64,000 nt of DNA from Paenibacillus sp. FSL H7-0737 (GCF_000758545.1 NZ_CP009279.1:2852001-2916000); one strand, 5' to 3'; numbered from the stretch's first letter, positions 45,333-55,324 are shown. Notes: generated from the letters alone by a model not told the origin. Numbers and translations are program-made.

Positions 45333-46592
45333 TTGGGGGAATCTGTTGAGGAATCGAAAGCTATTATAGCGGATCAAACAGTCAAAAAAACTGAAAAAGT
45401 ACGAGGAGGGCTTAGAGCGTCGGAACCAGTGCCTGTATCAATAATATCTCGTAATGTGGCACTTTTATTTTCCATCGCCTGCGGAATAGTTGTTGCTAAC
45501 ATTTATTATGCGCAGCCTTTACTGGACGCTATTTCGAACGAGTTTGGTATTTCTCATTCATTCGTTGGACTTGTTATTACAATCACTCAAATTTTTTATG
45601 CACTTGGACTGTTATTACTAGTGCCTCTGGGTGATCTATTAAATCGGCGTTGGCTGATCGCTGGACAGATGCTTCTATCCGTATTGGCTTTAATTGTCGT
45701 TGGTACTGCCACCAGCAGTATAGTGTTATTCATAGGTATAGCAGCGGTTGGGTTTCTAGCCGTAGTGACACAGACGCTCGTTGCATTCGCGGCAACTTTG
45801 GCTGCTCCAGCCGAACGTGGGCGTGTCGTTGGTGTTGTGACAAGTGGAATCGTAATTGGTATTCTACTGGCGCGAACTTTCGCTGGCGTATTAATGGATT
45901 TAGCAGGTTGGCGTTCTGTCTACCTTGTTTCCGCGGTATTAACACTAATCATGGCATGTGTATTGTTTCGGGTGTTGCCAAATTATGAGCATAAAAGAGA
46001 ATCATTATCTTACCTACAGCTGATTCGTTCAATGTTCACGTTGTTTGCTCAGGAACGAACTCTTAGAATCCGTGCTGCACTAGCCATGATGATTTTTACT
46101 GCTTTCAGTATATTATGGACATCTCTAGTATTACCTCTCAGCGCCCCACCGTTTTCTCTTTCACATACTGCAATTGGAGCGTTTGGTCTCGCAGGTGTTG
46201 CAGGCGCGTTAGCAGCAGCGCGAGCAGGTCGCCTCGCCGATCGGGGTTTAGGGCAGAAGACCACAGGTGTAGCCTTGATTCTTTTGCTCATATCATGGTT
46301 GCCAATAAGTTATGTTCAACATTCTCTTATTGCATTAATCGTTGGTATTATCCTTCTTGATCTTGCAGTACAAGCCGTACATGTCACCAATCAGAGCATG
46401 ATCCTTACTTTGCGACCTGAGGCACGCAGTAGGCTTACTGCCGGTTACATGATTTTTTATTCCATTGGCAGCGCCACTGGATCGATCGCATCTACGAGTA
46501 TCTATGTTTACTTTGGCTGGAACGGAGTGAGTTTGTTAGGTGCAATTGTGAGTGCTCTGGCTCTTCTTTTTTGGTTATTAACAAAGGAGTAA
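45333..46592 (+). CDS. MFS transporter, TetR-regulated
   Basis: 419 residues. A short charged N terminus is followed by 12 membrane helices. The motif-A segment VPLGDLLNRRWLI and first-helix CGIVVANIYYAQPLLDAI resemble YgaY-type efflux or aromatic transporters. TTG at 45333 is favoured because AGGAGG lies 8 bp upstream; ATG 45297 is 12 codons earlier without a site. The adjacent TetR gene suggests substrate-induced efflux. Substrate unknown. About 170 bp after it show no gene. Confidence 0.85.
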   Translation: MGESVEESKAIIADQTVKKTEKVRGGLRASEPVPVSIISRNVALLFSIACGIVVANIYYAQPLLDAISNEFGISHSFVGLVITITQIFYALGLLLLVPLGDLLNRRWLIAGQMLLSVLALIVVGTATSSIVLFIGIAAVGFLAVVTQTLVAFAATLAAPAERGRVVGVVTSGIVIGILLARTFAGVLMDLAGWRSVYLVSAVLTLIMACVLFRVLPNYEHKRESLSYLQLIRSMFTLFAQERTLRIRAALAMMIFTAFSILWTSLVLPLSAPPFSLSHTAIGAFGLAGVAGALAAARAGRLADRGLGQKTTGVALILLLISWLPISYVQHSLIALIVGIILLDLAVQAVHVTNQSMILTLRPEARSRLTAGYMIFYSIGSATGSIASTSIYVYFGWNGVSLLGAIVSALALLFWLLTKE

Positions 46593-46761
46593 CTGAAGGG
46601 ATGAATATTCGTGTTGAAAAAATTGTAACACTGATCTCGTATAATTAGGTGCGATTTCTAAGTCTTAACGCTCCAGCCAGGGCTATAGTATTTCATGTCA
46701 CCTGGCCGTGGGAGCAATTCGAAAAGTTCAATTCAACATGAAAAATATACAAAAAGAAAGC

Positions 46762-48252
46762 TCAATTAGAAACTACATCTGTTGTTGAATTAGGGAGGGG
46801 GTCTTCTGGTGAAATAAATTCGTGAATGATTTGACGGAAGTATTCATGATTATCGTAGCTATTGTACATACGCCAGGCCATTGTTTCTGAATTCCCAAAA
46901 AATAACCGCTCAAATTGGGTTTGGCGGCCACCGAATGCACCCGCTCCCAGTTCCCATGCGACCCGGAATAAGGCATTTCGGTACCAAGCATCCGAGACAT
47001 TACCCTTCAAATACTGATGGAGGTATGAACCGGCACTTGAACTGAAGTCCGATTCAGAGATGATCATGATAAGCCCGCTTGAACTGAGATTTTGAACCAT
47101 TTCAACCATCTTCGGATAAAACTCTGAAAAGTGAATGGTTGAAGCTAGAAGGGGGCCTTTATCAGGAACAAGAAATCCAAATTTATCGTGGGATGCTCCT
47201 ACTTCAGAAGCGAGTCTTAACGCTTTGAATGTTTCTAGAAACGTCAGTATTCTTGAAATCGGCAGAATGGTGAAGGACTCGAGCTCAGCATTTTGTTCTT
47301 CTGCCAAAGATTCTAGCACACCGAGAAAGAACTCAGTCTTAGCAATATAGCGGGTGATGATTTGGTGACCCATATGGGTATGAAAGTGACTCTCACCGAA
47401 CAATCGGGCACAGTAGATCTCATCTCCGTAATAAAATATTCGATCATGTGGGATGAGTACGCGGTCAAATATAACAAGCGTATCCATTTCTTCATATCTA
47501 GAACTTAAGGGATGGTCGTAAGTAGATGTGGCTGAGTAACTTTCACGGCAAAAAAAAGTCATCCCAGGCAGATCATTAGGTACTGCAAAGGCAAATGCGA
47601 AGGGATTATCATCATCTACAAGGGATGGTGAAGGCGTAGGGAATACTAGCATTTCATCGCATGTAGCCCCTTGTGTTGCCATCATAAAAGCACCGGTCAC
47701 AACCATCCCTTTGTCCTTGATTTCTACGACTTTAGCAGCGATAGAATCCTCTGTGGCATCAACTTGACCGGATATTTTACTTGCTTGAGGCTGGATGAAT
47801 GCATGGGATAAAGTTATGTCATGATCTCGGCAGTAGGCATAGTATTTCCTGAGGTTCTCAGCATATTTCGGATGAAGGTCCTCAAGGATATCGGCAGCAG
47901 TAAACAGGGACATGATTGCCGTATTCATATAATCTGGGGAGCGTCCTAAAAAACCGTGATGTCTGTTTGACCAGAGTTCAATCATTTTTCTTCGACGTTC
48001 TAAATCATCAACACTTTTGGGTGGGAGAAAAGATAGACCAACAAGCTCTCCAGTATCAGGCGAAGGGTAGGTCATCTGCGCTAAATAACGTTCGTCACAC
48101 TGCATGTTGTACAATTCGGCTTGTGTTTGTATGAGGCCTTGAAATGCAGGATGTTTGGATAATGGTCCTTCGATACGCGTCCCTTTGTACCAAATATTGA
48201 TATTTTGCTGATCGATTCGTTCGATGTATTGATTACCATTTTTAATAGGCAC
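46762..48252 (-). CDS. hpaB: 4-hydroxyphenylacetate 3-hydroxylase-type monooxygenase, oxygenase component
   Basis: 496 residues, acyl-CoA dehydrogenase-like fold of the HpaB/PvcC/TftD family. Segments HPAFQGLIQTQAELYNMQ, NRHHGFLGRSPDYMNT and YDHPLSSRYEEMDTLVIFD are diagnostic. It hydroxylates phenols with O2 and FADH2 supplied by a separate reductase, which is not encoded nearby. GTG at 48252 is chosen because AAGAGG lies 8 bp upstream; GTG 48261 overlaps that site. The true phenol could be 4-HPA or a related aromatic. Confidence 0.85.
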   Translation of the reverse strand: MPIKNGNQYIERIDQQNINIWYKGTRIEGPLSKHPAFQGLIQTQAELYNMQCDERYLAQMTYPSPDTGELVGLSFLPPKSVDDLERRRKMIELWSNRHHGFLGRSPDYMNTAIMSLFTAADILEDLHPKYAENLRKYYAYCRDHDITLSHAFIQPQASKISGQVDATEDSIAAKVVEIKDKGMVVTGAFMMATQGATCDEMLVFPTPSPSLVDDDNPFAFAFAVPNDLPGMTFFCRESYSATSTYDHPLSSRYEEMDTLVIFDRVLIPHDRIFYYGDEIYCARLFGESHFHTHMGHQIITRYIAKTEFFLGVLESLAEEQNAELESFTILPISRILTFLETFKALRLASEVGASHDKFGFLVPDKGPLLASTIHFSEFYPKMVEMVQNLSSSGLIMIISESDFSSSAGSYLHQYLKGNVSDAWYRNALFRVAWELGAGAFGGRQTQFERLFFGNSETMAWRMYNSYDNHEYFRQIIHEFISPEDPLPNSTTDVVSN

Positions 48253-48467
48253 ACATTCCACCTCTTTGGAGAGTTGTATTAATATTTTTAATGTACGTAA
48301 TCATAATTCTTCTTGTACATTGTCCATACACCGGGTCAGTGAAGGGGCCAACCTTAATTTAAACTATAAAAAAGAGGATATTCACAATTATCTCCCCAAA
48401 TATAGTGTTCTGCACTAACCCCACATCTGCATTCATTGTTAATAGTGATTCGTATTGTTACTTATGG

Positions 48468-48522
48468 TTGACATAAACGAGACTTACTTGTATATTTTTT
48501 ACATTGGATTACAAGTGTAGTC
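48468..48522 (+). promoter_or_regulatory. Promoter and operator of the second BlaI/M56 operon
   Basis: TTGACA (48468-48473), 17 bp, TATATT (48491-48496) is a strong promoter. GATTACAAGTGTAGTC (48507-48522) has a perfect TACA-2-TGTA core, the classic BlaI/CopY pattern, just downstream of the -10. A TACTTGTA half-dyad overlaps the -10. Confidence 0.8.
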
Positions 48523-48551
48523 ATTCAGTAGAAAGAAAGGCGGATAGGATT

Positions 48552-48929
48552 ATGTCTACGGAAATTCCAAAAATCTCGGATGCCGAGTGGGAAGTAATGA
48601 AGGTGCTGTGGACTGGAGCCCCGCGCACGGCAGGAGAGATTGTTGAAGCTCTGGAGGGCAGCCGGGACTGGAACCCAAAAACGGTGCGGACGCTGATTAA
48701 GCGTCTGACGGAGAAAGGGGCTATCGGTTACAACCAGACAGGAAGGGTGTATTCGTATTACCCACTGGTGCGGGAAGAGGAATGCGTCCAATCGGAGACA
48801 CAATCTTTTCTGAAGCGGATCTACGGTGGAACGCTGCGCCCGATGTTAGTCAACTTTTTACAGAATGAGAAGCTGTCCCGAGAAGATATTGAAGAATTGA
48901 AGAGAATTTTGGATGAGCGAAAGGACTGA
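48552..48929 (+). CDS. BlaI/MecI-family repressor (second copy)
   Basis: 125 residues. ISDAEWEVMKVLWTGAPRTA and NPKTVRTLIKRLTEKGAIG are the classic BlaI/MecI winged helix, with C-terminal dimer helices GGTLRPMLVNFLQNEKLSRE. ATG at 48552 is chosen by family length and the GGCGGATAGGA site; the longer frame from 48504 would include the operator. It ends 5 bp before the M56 gene. It is closer to canonical BlaI than the copy at 27680. Confidence 0.92.
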   Translation: MSTEIPKISDAEWEVMKVLWTGAPRTAGEIVEALEGSRDWNPKTVRTLIKRLTEKGAIGYNQTGRVYSYYPLVREEECVQSETQSFLKRIYGGTLRPMLVNFLQNEKLSREDIEELKRILDERKD

Positions 48930-48934
48930 GTCGC

Positions 48935-51172
48935 TTGCTGGAAGCTGCATACAATCTGTTCGTTAAGATATTGTCACTATCCGCTATGGCGAGCGTGCTG
49001 GCTTTGCTGATCCTGGCAACCCGTTTCTTGATCAAGAATAGATTAAAACCGACCTGGACGTATCTTCTGTGGATACCGCTGATCGTGAGGTTAGCCGTCC
49101 CTTGGACACCGGAAAGTGCGTTCAGCATTTTTAATTTGTTTCCGCTGGAGACAGAATCAGCTCTGACTTTCAATATTCCTTCTGCGCAGCCGGATGTAGG
49201 TGATTTGCCTGTGTCCGGGATGAACATTCAAGAGGTGGACTCGACCAAGGTCGCTGAAATAACAGGAACAGGAACTTCAAAGCAAGCCGAGAGACCAGAT
49301 AGTATGACACTGGTGACTCCGGAAATCTACGATCCTTATGAGACATTCAATACAGGCTGGACGCCGATGCATTTGCTGGTTCTGATCTGGCTTAGCGGAG
49401 CAGTGGTAATGATAAGTCTGTCGGTTCGTGAGCAGCTGCGATTCACGGCACGGGTTCGACGGGAACCGGAGATCCGTTCCGCAGATATCCTGTGGTTGTT
49501 CGAAACGTGTCAACGAGAGATGAAGGTAAGGCGCCCAGTGAAGCTGGTTGAGACGAAGCAGATTGCCGTGCCCACACTGCTTGGTGTGATGCGCCCCAAG
49601 CTGCTGCTGCCGACATCCATGTTGCACACGCTGGAGGCAAACGAACTGCGTCATATATTTCTGCATGAGCTGGCGCATGTGAAACGTCGTGATATTTCGC
49701 TGAATCTGCTGACAGGACTGCTGCTGGCCCTGCATTGGTTCAATCCGTTGCTTTGGTATGCCGTTAGCCAAATGAAACGGGATCAAGAGGTCGCCTGTGA
49801 TGCGCTGGCTTTAAAGCATCTTGCATCGGAGCACCACAAAGACTACGCACGGACTCTTCTTAAACTATTGGAAACATTGACCGATCCAATCCGAGTGGCT
49901 GGTGCGGCCGGCATTTCAAGCAGCAAGAAGGAAATGAAAAGAAGGGTAACCATGATCACCAGGCATAAAAAAATCACTGTACAAAACACGGTGTTGGGGT
50001 TAGCAGTAATTATGGTCTTAAGTGGCTGTACCTTGACTGGGGCAAAGCTGAGTTCTACGTCAGCCCCGGAGAAGAGTGTTGTTATCCCATCAGCTTCTCA
50101 GGCTAAAGATTCAACTGCAATCGATCCCGAAGGAACCCTATTAGCGGAGAAAAACGGAATTACTGTAACTGCGAAGCCCACGGCTGAGCATGCACTTTTG
50201 CATGAAGTCACGGTTGATGTGCGCGGTGAGGTTAACAGAACGTTTTTGTGGAATGCCGGCGAAGATGAAACGCGGCCTCCTTCCATTGAAGAAGCCGATC
50301 TTAACGGGGATGGTACCAAAGAAATCTTTATTCGTATTACTACCGGTACTGGAACAGGGCTCTCAATGAGTGAGATTCATGTGCTCCAGCCTGTCACTCT
50401 GGAAGAGCTTGTGGTAGAGGAACCGGTCGAGACGCTAAATCGGAGGCTGAAATCCTCCATTACACACCGGAATAACCACACTTACGTATCCGCTGAACTA
50501 GACGGAAAGCATTTGACTAAAGTGTATGATTACACTGAGGGGGCTTGGGGCGAGAAGATTGGATTTGGCGCCGTAGTTTCGTATGAGCTTGATGGGGACC
50601 GTATTGTAGCTCGTTTGGCAGGTGCAGCATCCATCTCTGAGTTTCCGCTTGAAGTTATTGTCGTTTACGGCAAGGAATTGACCATTGAGAGTGTACAGAT
50701 GTACTATGGCTCGTTTATTTCTCCTCCGCTCAGTGAACAGGATATTAAGTCCTTGCTGGAAAAAAAGCTTCCAGCTAGCGGCTGGACTTTTGGTAAAAAA
50801 GGCGATCAATACACGATTAATTTTATGGATCCACCGAATGGCGTAGGGGAAGGCCTTAGCTATAAAATTAATCCTCTTACCGGAACGGTTCATGATACAA
50901 CTTCTGGCAGTCCAGTGAGAAGCCTTGTGAATCGAGAAGCGATAGATCTGTGGAACATATCTAACGGTACGGAATACAAGAAGGAGCTGTATAAGTTACT
51001 TCAGCCAATCTTTGATACAGAAGGCTTCGAGCCAATAGATGAGGATTGGATTTCCGGCTTTATTGGAGATGGTTATTTGTTCAGTAATGTTAGGCAAGGC
51101 GGCAGGGAGTTCACGATAAAAGTGGATGTCTTCACTGGTCAATGGGAAGAAATTGCTGACCCGTATAAATAG
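48935..51172 (+). CDS. BlaR1-like M56 sensor peptidase (second copy)
   Basis: 745 residues from TTG, with AAAGGA 9 bp upstream. Membrane helices occur near 10-30, 35-55, 145-165 and 345-365. The zinc motif is HELAHVKRRD near 244-253 with WFNPLLWYAV and the downstream QEVACDALAL. After the last helix, VLSGCTLTG mimics a lipobox. The extracellular region of about 380 residues has a DLNGDGTKEIF calcium-binding-like turn and a C-terminal YcdB/PepSY-like part. No penicillin-binding motif is visible, so the ligand is probably not a beta-lactam. No resistance gene is adjacent. Confidence 0.85.
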   Translation: MLEAAYNLFVKILSLSAMASVLALLILATRFLIKNRLKPTWTYLLWIPLIVRLAVPWTPESAFSIFNLFPLETESALTFNIPSAQPDVGDLPVSGMNIQEVDSTKVAEITGTGTSKQAERPDSMTLVTPEIYDPYETFNTGWTPMHLLVLIWLSGAVVMISLSVREQLRFTARVRREPEIRSADILWLFETCQREMKVRRPVKLVETKQIAVPTLLGVMRPKLLLPTSMLHTLEANELRHIFLHELAHVKRRDISLNLLTGLLLALHWFNPLLWYAVSQMKRDQEVACDALALKHLASEHHKDYARTLLKLLETLTDPIRVAGAAGISSSKKEMKRRVTMITRHKKITVQNTVLGLAVIMVLSGCTLTGAKLSSTSAPEKSVVIPSASQAKDSTAIDPEGTLLAEKNGITVTAKPTAEHALLHEVTVDVRGEVNRTFLWNAGEDETRPPSIEEADLNGDGTKEIFIRITTGTGTGLSMSEIHVLQPVTLEELVVEEPVETLNRRLKSSITHRNNHTYVSAELDGKHLTKVYDYTEGAWGEKIGFGAVVSYELDGDRIVARLAGAASISEFPLEVIVVYGKELTIESVQMYYGSFISPPLSEQDIKSLLEKKLPASGWTFGKKGDQYTINFMDPPNGVGEGLSYKINPLTGTVHDTTSGSPVRSLVNREAIDLWNISNGTEYKKELYKLLQPIFDTEGFEPIDEDWISGFIGDGYLFSNVRQGGREFTIKVDVFTGQWEEIADPYK

Positions 51173-51196
51173 TTTTGTCGATGTCGAAGAACCTCG

Positions 51197-51243
51197 TAAC
51201 AATAAAGAAAGCCCGTGCCCAGCGCGGGCTTTCTTTATTGTTA
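51197..51243. terminator. Terminator after the second BlaR1-like gene
   Basis: A perfect 19 bp inverted repeat (51197-51215 with 51225-51243), with the GCCCG/CGGGC part inside and A/T arms outside, gives T tracts on both strands. Confidence 0.9.
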
Positions 51244-51354
51244 CTGACTAAAAGCAAATGCTTTCCACTCATACCAAATCCAGTCCCTACTGCTGTCGTA
51301 TTTATTTTCAGCAATCCGCTTTTCCTCCTATTTACAATTCCACTACTCGGTGTT

Positions 51355-51364
51355 ACTATATAGT
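51355..51364. promoter_or_regulatory. Candidate PadR operator
   Basis: ACTATATAGT is a perfect 10 bp palindrome about 37 bp before the PadR start. PadR proteins usually bind A/T-rich dyads of this kind in their own promoter. Confidence 0.4.
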
Positions 51365-51401
51365 GGTACTAAGCAATACAGAGTAGCATTGGAGGATTTA
51401 A

Positions 51402-51731
51402 ATGGATAACCTAACAGAAATGCTGAAAGGAGTTTTGGAAGGCTGTGTACTTGAAATCATCAGCCGGAAAGAAACCTATGGGTATGAAATCGTAAAAACG
51501 CTAAATGCGCTCGGTTTCGAAGATGTTGTTGAAGGAACGGTCTACACCATCTTGATACGGTTAGAAAAAAATAAACTCGTCGATATCGAGAAAAAACCGT
51601 CCGAAATAGGACCACCAAGGAAATTTTATAGTTTAAATGAAGAGGGATGGCGGGAACTGTCCATGTTTTGGGAGAAATGGGGATATGTTTCGTCAAGACT
51701 TACCCAACTGAAGGAGGATAGCCGTGTATAA
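51402..51731 (+). CDS. PadR-family transcriptional regulator
   Basis: 109 residues. The winged helix EIISRKETYGYEIVKTLNAL and VEGTVYTILIRLEKNKLVDI are diagnostic. TTGGAGG precedes the ATG. It overlaps the DUF1048 gene by 8 bp and leads an operon with an ABC exporter, so it is the likely drug-responsive repressor of that pump. Confidence 0.92.
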   Translation: MDNLTEMLKGVLEGCVLEIISRKETYGYEIVKTLNALGFEDVVEGTVYTILIRLEKNKLVDIEKKPSEIGPPRKFYSLNEEGWRELSMFWEKWGYVSSRLTQLKEDSRV

Positions 51732-52077
51732 GAACATGCTCGCTAAATTTAAAGATTTACGTGAACAAAAAAAGGCTTATAAAGAGTGCGTAAAACGTTC
51801 AAAAGCGCTCCCGAACGATTACCGAGAAGTTTACAATATCGCATCGCGCTACATGCTGAACTTCTCAACAAACGATTCTAGCGTCATCAACCTGTTTCCC
51901 GAAATGCTTGACATGTTTGAGATGGGAGCTGCTGAAGGTCGAGATGTTCTGGAGATCGTAGGGAATGACGTAATGGCGTTCTGTGACGGGCTGCTCGAGG
52001 ACGTTTCCGCTCAGACTTGGACAGGGAAAATGCGAGCCAAAATGAACGAGTCCATTCACAAAAAACTTGGAAGATAG
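51724..52077 (+). CDS. DUF1048 family protein
   Basis: 117 residues from a GTG start inside padR. The segment LPNDYREVYNIASRYMLNFS and the helical remainder fit DUF1048, small helical proteins almost always found between PadR and an ABC exporter. Function is unknown; it may modulate PadR or the pump. The stop lies 11 bp before the ABC gene start. Confidence 0.85.
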   Translation: MYKNMLAKFKDLREQKKAYKECVKRSKALPNDYREVYNIASRYMLNFSTNDSSVINLFPEMLDMFEMGAAEGRDVLEIVGNDVMAFCDGLLEDVSAQTWTGKMRAKMNESIHKKLGR

Positions 52078-52088
52078 GGGGGATTAGG

Positions 52089-53033
52089 ATGACATCGAAC
52101 AATTGGGCGATTGAAGTAATAGGCCTCAAAAAATCCTATAAGAACGTGGAAGTGTTGCGGGGGGTGGACTTCACTGTTCAGAAGGGTTCAACTTTTGCTC
52201 TTCTAGGGTCCAACGGCGCGGGTAAAACCACTATGATTAAAATTCTTGCCACCCTGCTCCAGCCCGACAACGGAAGCGCAAAGATTAATGGAGCCGACGT
52301 AACTAAGCAACCAGAGCAAGTACGTAAGGAGATCAGCCTGACAGGACAAAGCGTCACCGCTGACTATATCCTGACCGGACGCGAGAATCTGCGAATGATG
52401 GCCAAACTCCGCCATTTGCCCGATCCTGACAAACAAGCCGAGGAGTTATTACGTCGTTTTGACTTGCTCGATGCCGCCGATCGCCGAATCTCCACGTATT
52501 CCGGAGGGATGTGTCGGCGCTTGGATTTGGCCATGAGCTTATTGGGTAACCCTTCGGTCATTTTTCTCGATGAGCCGACCACCGGACTTGACCCGCAAGC
52601 GCGTCTTGCTATGTGGGATATGATCAAGGATTTAGCGAGATCAGGTGTCACTGTTTTTTTAACTACGCAGTATTTAGAGGAAGCTGACCATCTAGCTGAT
52701 CAAATTGCGATCTTACACGAAGGTCATATCGTGGCAAGCGGCAGTCCCGCGGAGCTAAAAAATAGATTGCCTAAGGGTCATATCGAGCTTCGATTCGACA
52801 ATGAAACAACGCTAAATCAAGCACAAGATCTGTTAAAGGAATTTAACGCGACTGCAGATTCGAACAATCTCACGCTCTCCGTCATTACAGACGGAAGTAC
52901 GAGACAGATGATGCGTCTGCTAACGAAAGCAGCGGAAGCTGACATAGAAATTGCCGAGTTTGCGCAGAAACTGCCCTCGCTTGAGGATGTTTTTCTCGCG
53001 ATCGTCACTAGCAAAAAGGAGGACTCCCGATGA
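52089..53033 (+). CDS. ABC exporter ATPase, DrrA-like
   Basis: 314 residues. Walker A GSNGAGKTT lies near 42, the signature YSGGMCRRLDLA near 142 (SGGM rather than SGGQ) and Walker B IFLDEPTTGLD near 160, with a C-terminal DrrA-type extension. ATG at 52089 is chosen because GGGGGG and TAGG lie just upstream; the longer frame from 52017 overlaps DUF1048. It powers the ABC-2 permease that follows (4 bp overlap), as in daunorubicin-type drug exporters. Confidence 0.92.
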   Translation: MTSNNWAIEVIGLKKSYKNVEVLRGVDFTVQKGSTFALLGSNGAGKTTMIKILATLLQPDNGSAKINGADVTKQPEQVRKEISLTGQSVTADYILTGRENLRMMAKLRHLPDPDKQAEELLRRFDLLDAADRRISTYSGGMCRRLDLAMSLLGNPSVIFLDEPTTGLDPQARLAMWDMIKDLARSGVTVFLTTQYLEEADHLADQIAILHEGHIVASGSPAELKNRLPKGHIELRFDNETTLNQAQDLLKEFNATADSNNLTLSVITDGSTRQMMRLLTKAAEADIEIAEFAQKLPSLEDVFLAIVTSKKEDSR

Positions 53034-53794
53034 AATTCATTCATTTTCTAGGCGATACCGCCGTCATGAGTGGGCGTGTCATTCGCCATTCCACACGTAG
53101 CATCGACACGATTATTACCGTCATCGCCATGCCGATCATGATCATGCTGCTCTTTGTTTACATCTTTGGCGGAGCGATGAACACCGGTGATGTAAGCTAT
53201 ATCAATTATATTGTGCCCGGAATATTGCTCTTTTGCATTGCTAGTGGCGTAGCTTATTCTTCTCTTCGTATCAATAACGATCTCACAAAAGGCATATTCG
53301 AGCGTTTCCATTCCATGCCGATTGCAAAAGCCTCTATTCTAGGCGGTCATGTGGTTGCTTCATTAGTTTTTAACGTCATTTCCTTGCTTGCCATTTTCCT
53401 TGTTGCCTTCGGAATGGGATTTCGGCCGAAAGCGGATGTGCTCGGCTGGGTATTAGCCATTGGTATTTTGTTGCTTAGCGTACTTGCGTTTACTTGGATT
53501 GCCGTCACCTTCGGCTTGCTTGCTAAGTCATTCGAAGGAGCAGGAGTGTTTTCTTACATTTTGATGTTACTTTTATTCGTTAGTTCTGCCTTTGCGCCGA
53601 CCGACAGCATGCCTTCGGCTATACGCGTATTCGCAGAATATCAGCCCATGACACCGCTTATCGAGAGTATTCGTTCTCTTTTACTCGGAGGAACGGCAGA
53701 TAAAACTACGCTTGTGGCGGTATTATGGAGTTTAGCAATACTTGCTTTTTTCTGGGCTTCCGCAATGCGAGTGTATAAACGGAGAATGAAATAG
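53030..53794 (+). CDS. ABC-2 type permease
   Basis: 254 residues, six membrane helices, ABC2_membrane family (DrrB-like). Segments YINYIVPGILLFCIASG and GIFERFHSMPIAKASILGGH are typical. It starts overlapping the ATPase gene. A terminator follows, so PadR, DUF1048, ATPase and permease form one operon for export of an unidentified, probably hydrophobic, compound. Confidence 0.92.
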   Translation: MKFIHFLGDTAVMSGRVIRHSTRSIDTIITVIAMPIMIMLLFVYIFGGAMNTGDVSYINYIVPGILLFCIASGVAYSSLRINNDLTKGIFERFHSMPIAKASILGGHVVASLVFNVISLLAIFLVAFGMGFRPKADVLGWVLAIGILLLSVLAFTWIAVTFGLLAKSFEGAGVFSYILMLLLFVSSAFAPTDSMPSAIRVFAEYQPMTPLIESIRSLLLGGTADKTTLVAVLWSLAILAFFWASAMRVYKRRMK

Positions 53795-53801
53795 ACGTAA
53801 A

Positions 53802-53844
53802 AAAGAGCCGGTGGCTTCTCGAAAGAGGGGGATACCGGCTCTTT
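53802..53844 (+). terminator. Terminator of the PadR/ABC operon
   Basis: AAAGAGCCGGT (53802-53812) pairs with ACCGGCTCTTT (53834-53844). The loop contains further base pairs. Confidence 0.85.
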
Positions 53845-54027
53845 GTGTGCACAGGCTAATTTTAAGATGCTGGCTGAATGGTGGGGTGAATATTTCTGTG
53901 CTATTCTAGAAATGTGATTTATATAAAATTTTTGTACATAGAATTAGAAGTACCGGATTTGGTAATTAATTTTAATAGGCGAATGGGGAATGAAGGATAT
54001 TTTTTAAAAATGGGGGAGTAAGTTATA

Positions 54028-55281
54028 GTGATACCAAACGAAGCACAAAACAAAAAACATTGGAAACGGGATATAATTATCTTTCTAAGTAGTCAAACAT
54101 TTTCGTTATTCGGTTCTGCTTTAGTTCAATATGCTATTATGTGGTACGTTACGCTTACAACAAAATCAGGTATGATGATGACATTATTTATTATTTGTGG
54201 ATTCATTCCTACCTTTTTATTATCACCGTTTGCAGGTGTATGGGCGGACCGTTTCAACCGGAAATATCTTATTATGATATCAGATGCCATGATTGCCTTT
54301 GTTACACTGATTTTAGCCATTACATTTTTGCTTGGTTATGATGAGATATGGTTGTTGTTCGCCATTGCTGCAGTTCGTGCGCTCGGAGCTGGGGTTCAAT
54401 CACCTGCGGTTGGGGCAATATTACCTCAAATTGTACCAGAGGATAAGCTGACGAAAGTAAATGGGATTAACGGAAGTCTTCAAGCACTAATGATGTTTGT
54501 TGCACCTATCGTTAGCGCGTCATTGCTTTCATTGGCAACAATTGAGGTCATTTTCTTTATCGATGTTATCACAGCGGCGATAGCGATCTTTACATTATCT
54601 TTCTTTTTGAAAATACCGTTGCATAAAAAAGCGACTGATAAACAAACGACAAGCTATTTGGACGATTTTAAACAGGGTTTAAGCTATATTAAAACCCACA
54701 GCTTTCTCAAAACTTTTTTCATTTTTTTTGCCTTTTTCTTCGTATTGATGGCACCGGCTGCATTTTTAACACCGCTACAAGTGACACGCAGCTTCGGAGA
54801 TGATTATTGGCGATTAACAGCCATTGAAATTGTTTTTTCTATCGGTATGATGGCTGGCGGAGCAATTATTGCTTCATGGGGCGGCTTACGAAACAAAGTA
54901 TATACGATGACTTTTGCTAGCTTAATTATGGGTGTATGTACGTTCGCTTTGGGTATTGTACCTGTTTTTTGGATCTACTTGGTTATGATGGCTATTTTCG
55001 GCGTAGCTATGCCCGTCTTTAATACACCGACAACCGTAATGCTACAAGAGAAGGTAGATCCGGATTACTTGGGACGCATATTCGGAGTCTTTGGTATGAT
55101 ATCGACTTCCATGATGCCAATCGGAATGCTGATATTCGGTCCGCTCGCAGATGTAATTGAGATTGAATGGCTCCTTGTTGGAACAGGGGTGTTAACTGTA
55201 ATACTGTCCATTATCTTCATTCGAAACAAACGTTTAGTTGAAGCTGGGATGCCTTTAATACAGGAAGCATCACAAGAGTAG
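54028..55281 (+). CDS. MFS efflux transporter, DHA3/Mef-like
   Basis: 417 residues with 12 membrane helices. SPFAGVWADRFNRKYLIMIS is the motif A of the DHA3 (macrolide/tetracycline-type) family. The region ALGAGVQSPAVGAILPQIV and the loop with a long C-terminal half agree. GTG at 54028 follows GGGGGAG by 11 bp. No regulator is adjacent, and the 230 bp upstream show no leader peptide that I could support. Substrate unknown. Confidence 0.85.
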   Translation: MIPNEAQNKKHWKRDIIIFLSSQTFSLFGSALVQYAIMWYVTLTTKSGMMMTLFIICGFIPTFLLSPFAGVWADRFNRKYLIMISDAMIAFVTLILAITFLLGYDEIWLLFAIAAVRALGAGVQSPAVGAILPQIVPEDKLTKVNGINGSLQALMMFVAPIVSASLLSLATIEVIFFIDVITAAIAIFTLSFFLKIPLHKKATDKQTTSYLDDFKQGLSYIKTHSFLKTFFIFFAFFFVLMAPAAFLTPLQVTRSFGDDYWRLTAIEIVFSIGMMAGGAIIASWGGLRNKVYTMTFASLIMGVCTFALGIVPVFWIYLVMMAIFGVAMPVFNTPTTVMLQEKVDPDYLGRIFGVFGMISTSMMPIGMLIFGPLADVIEIEWLLVGTGVLTVILSIIFIRNKRLVEAGMPLIQEASQE

Positions 55282-55324
55282 AATTTTGCTAGAAGCGAGA
55301 ACTTAAAACCCTTGTGTAGATAAA

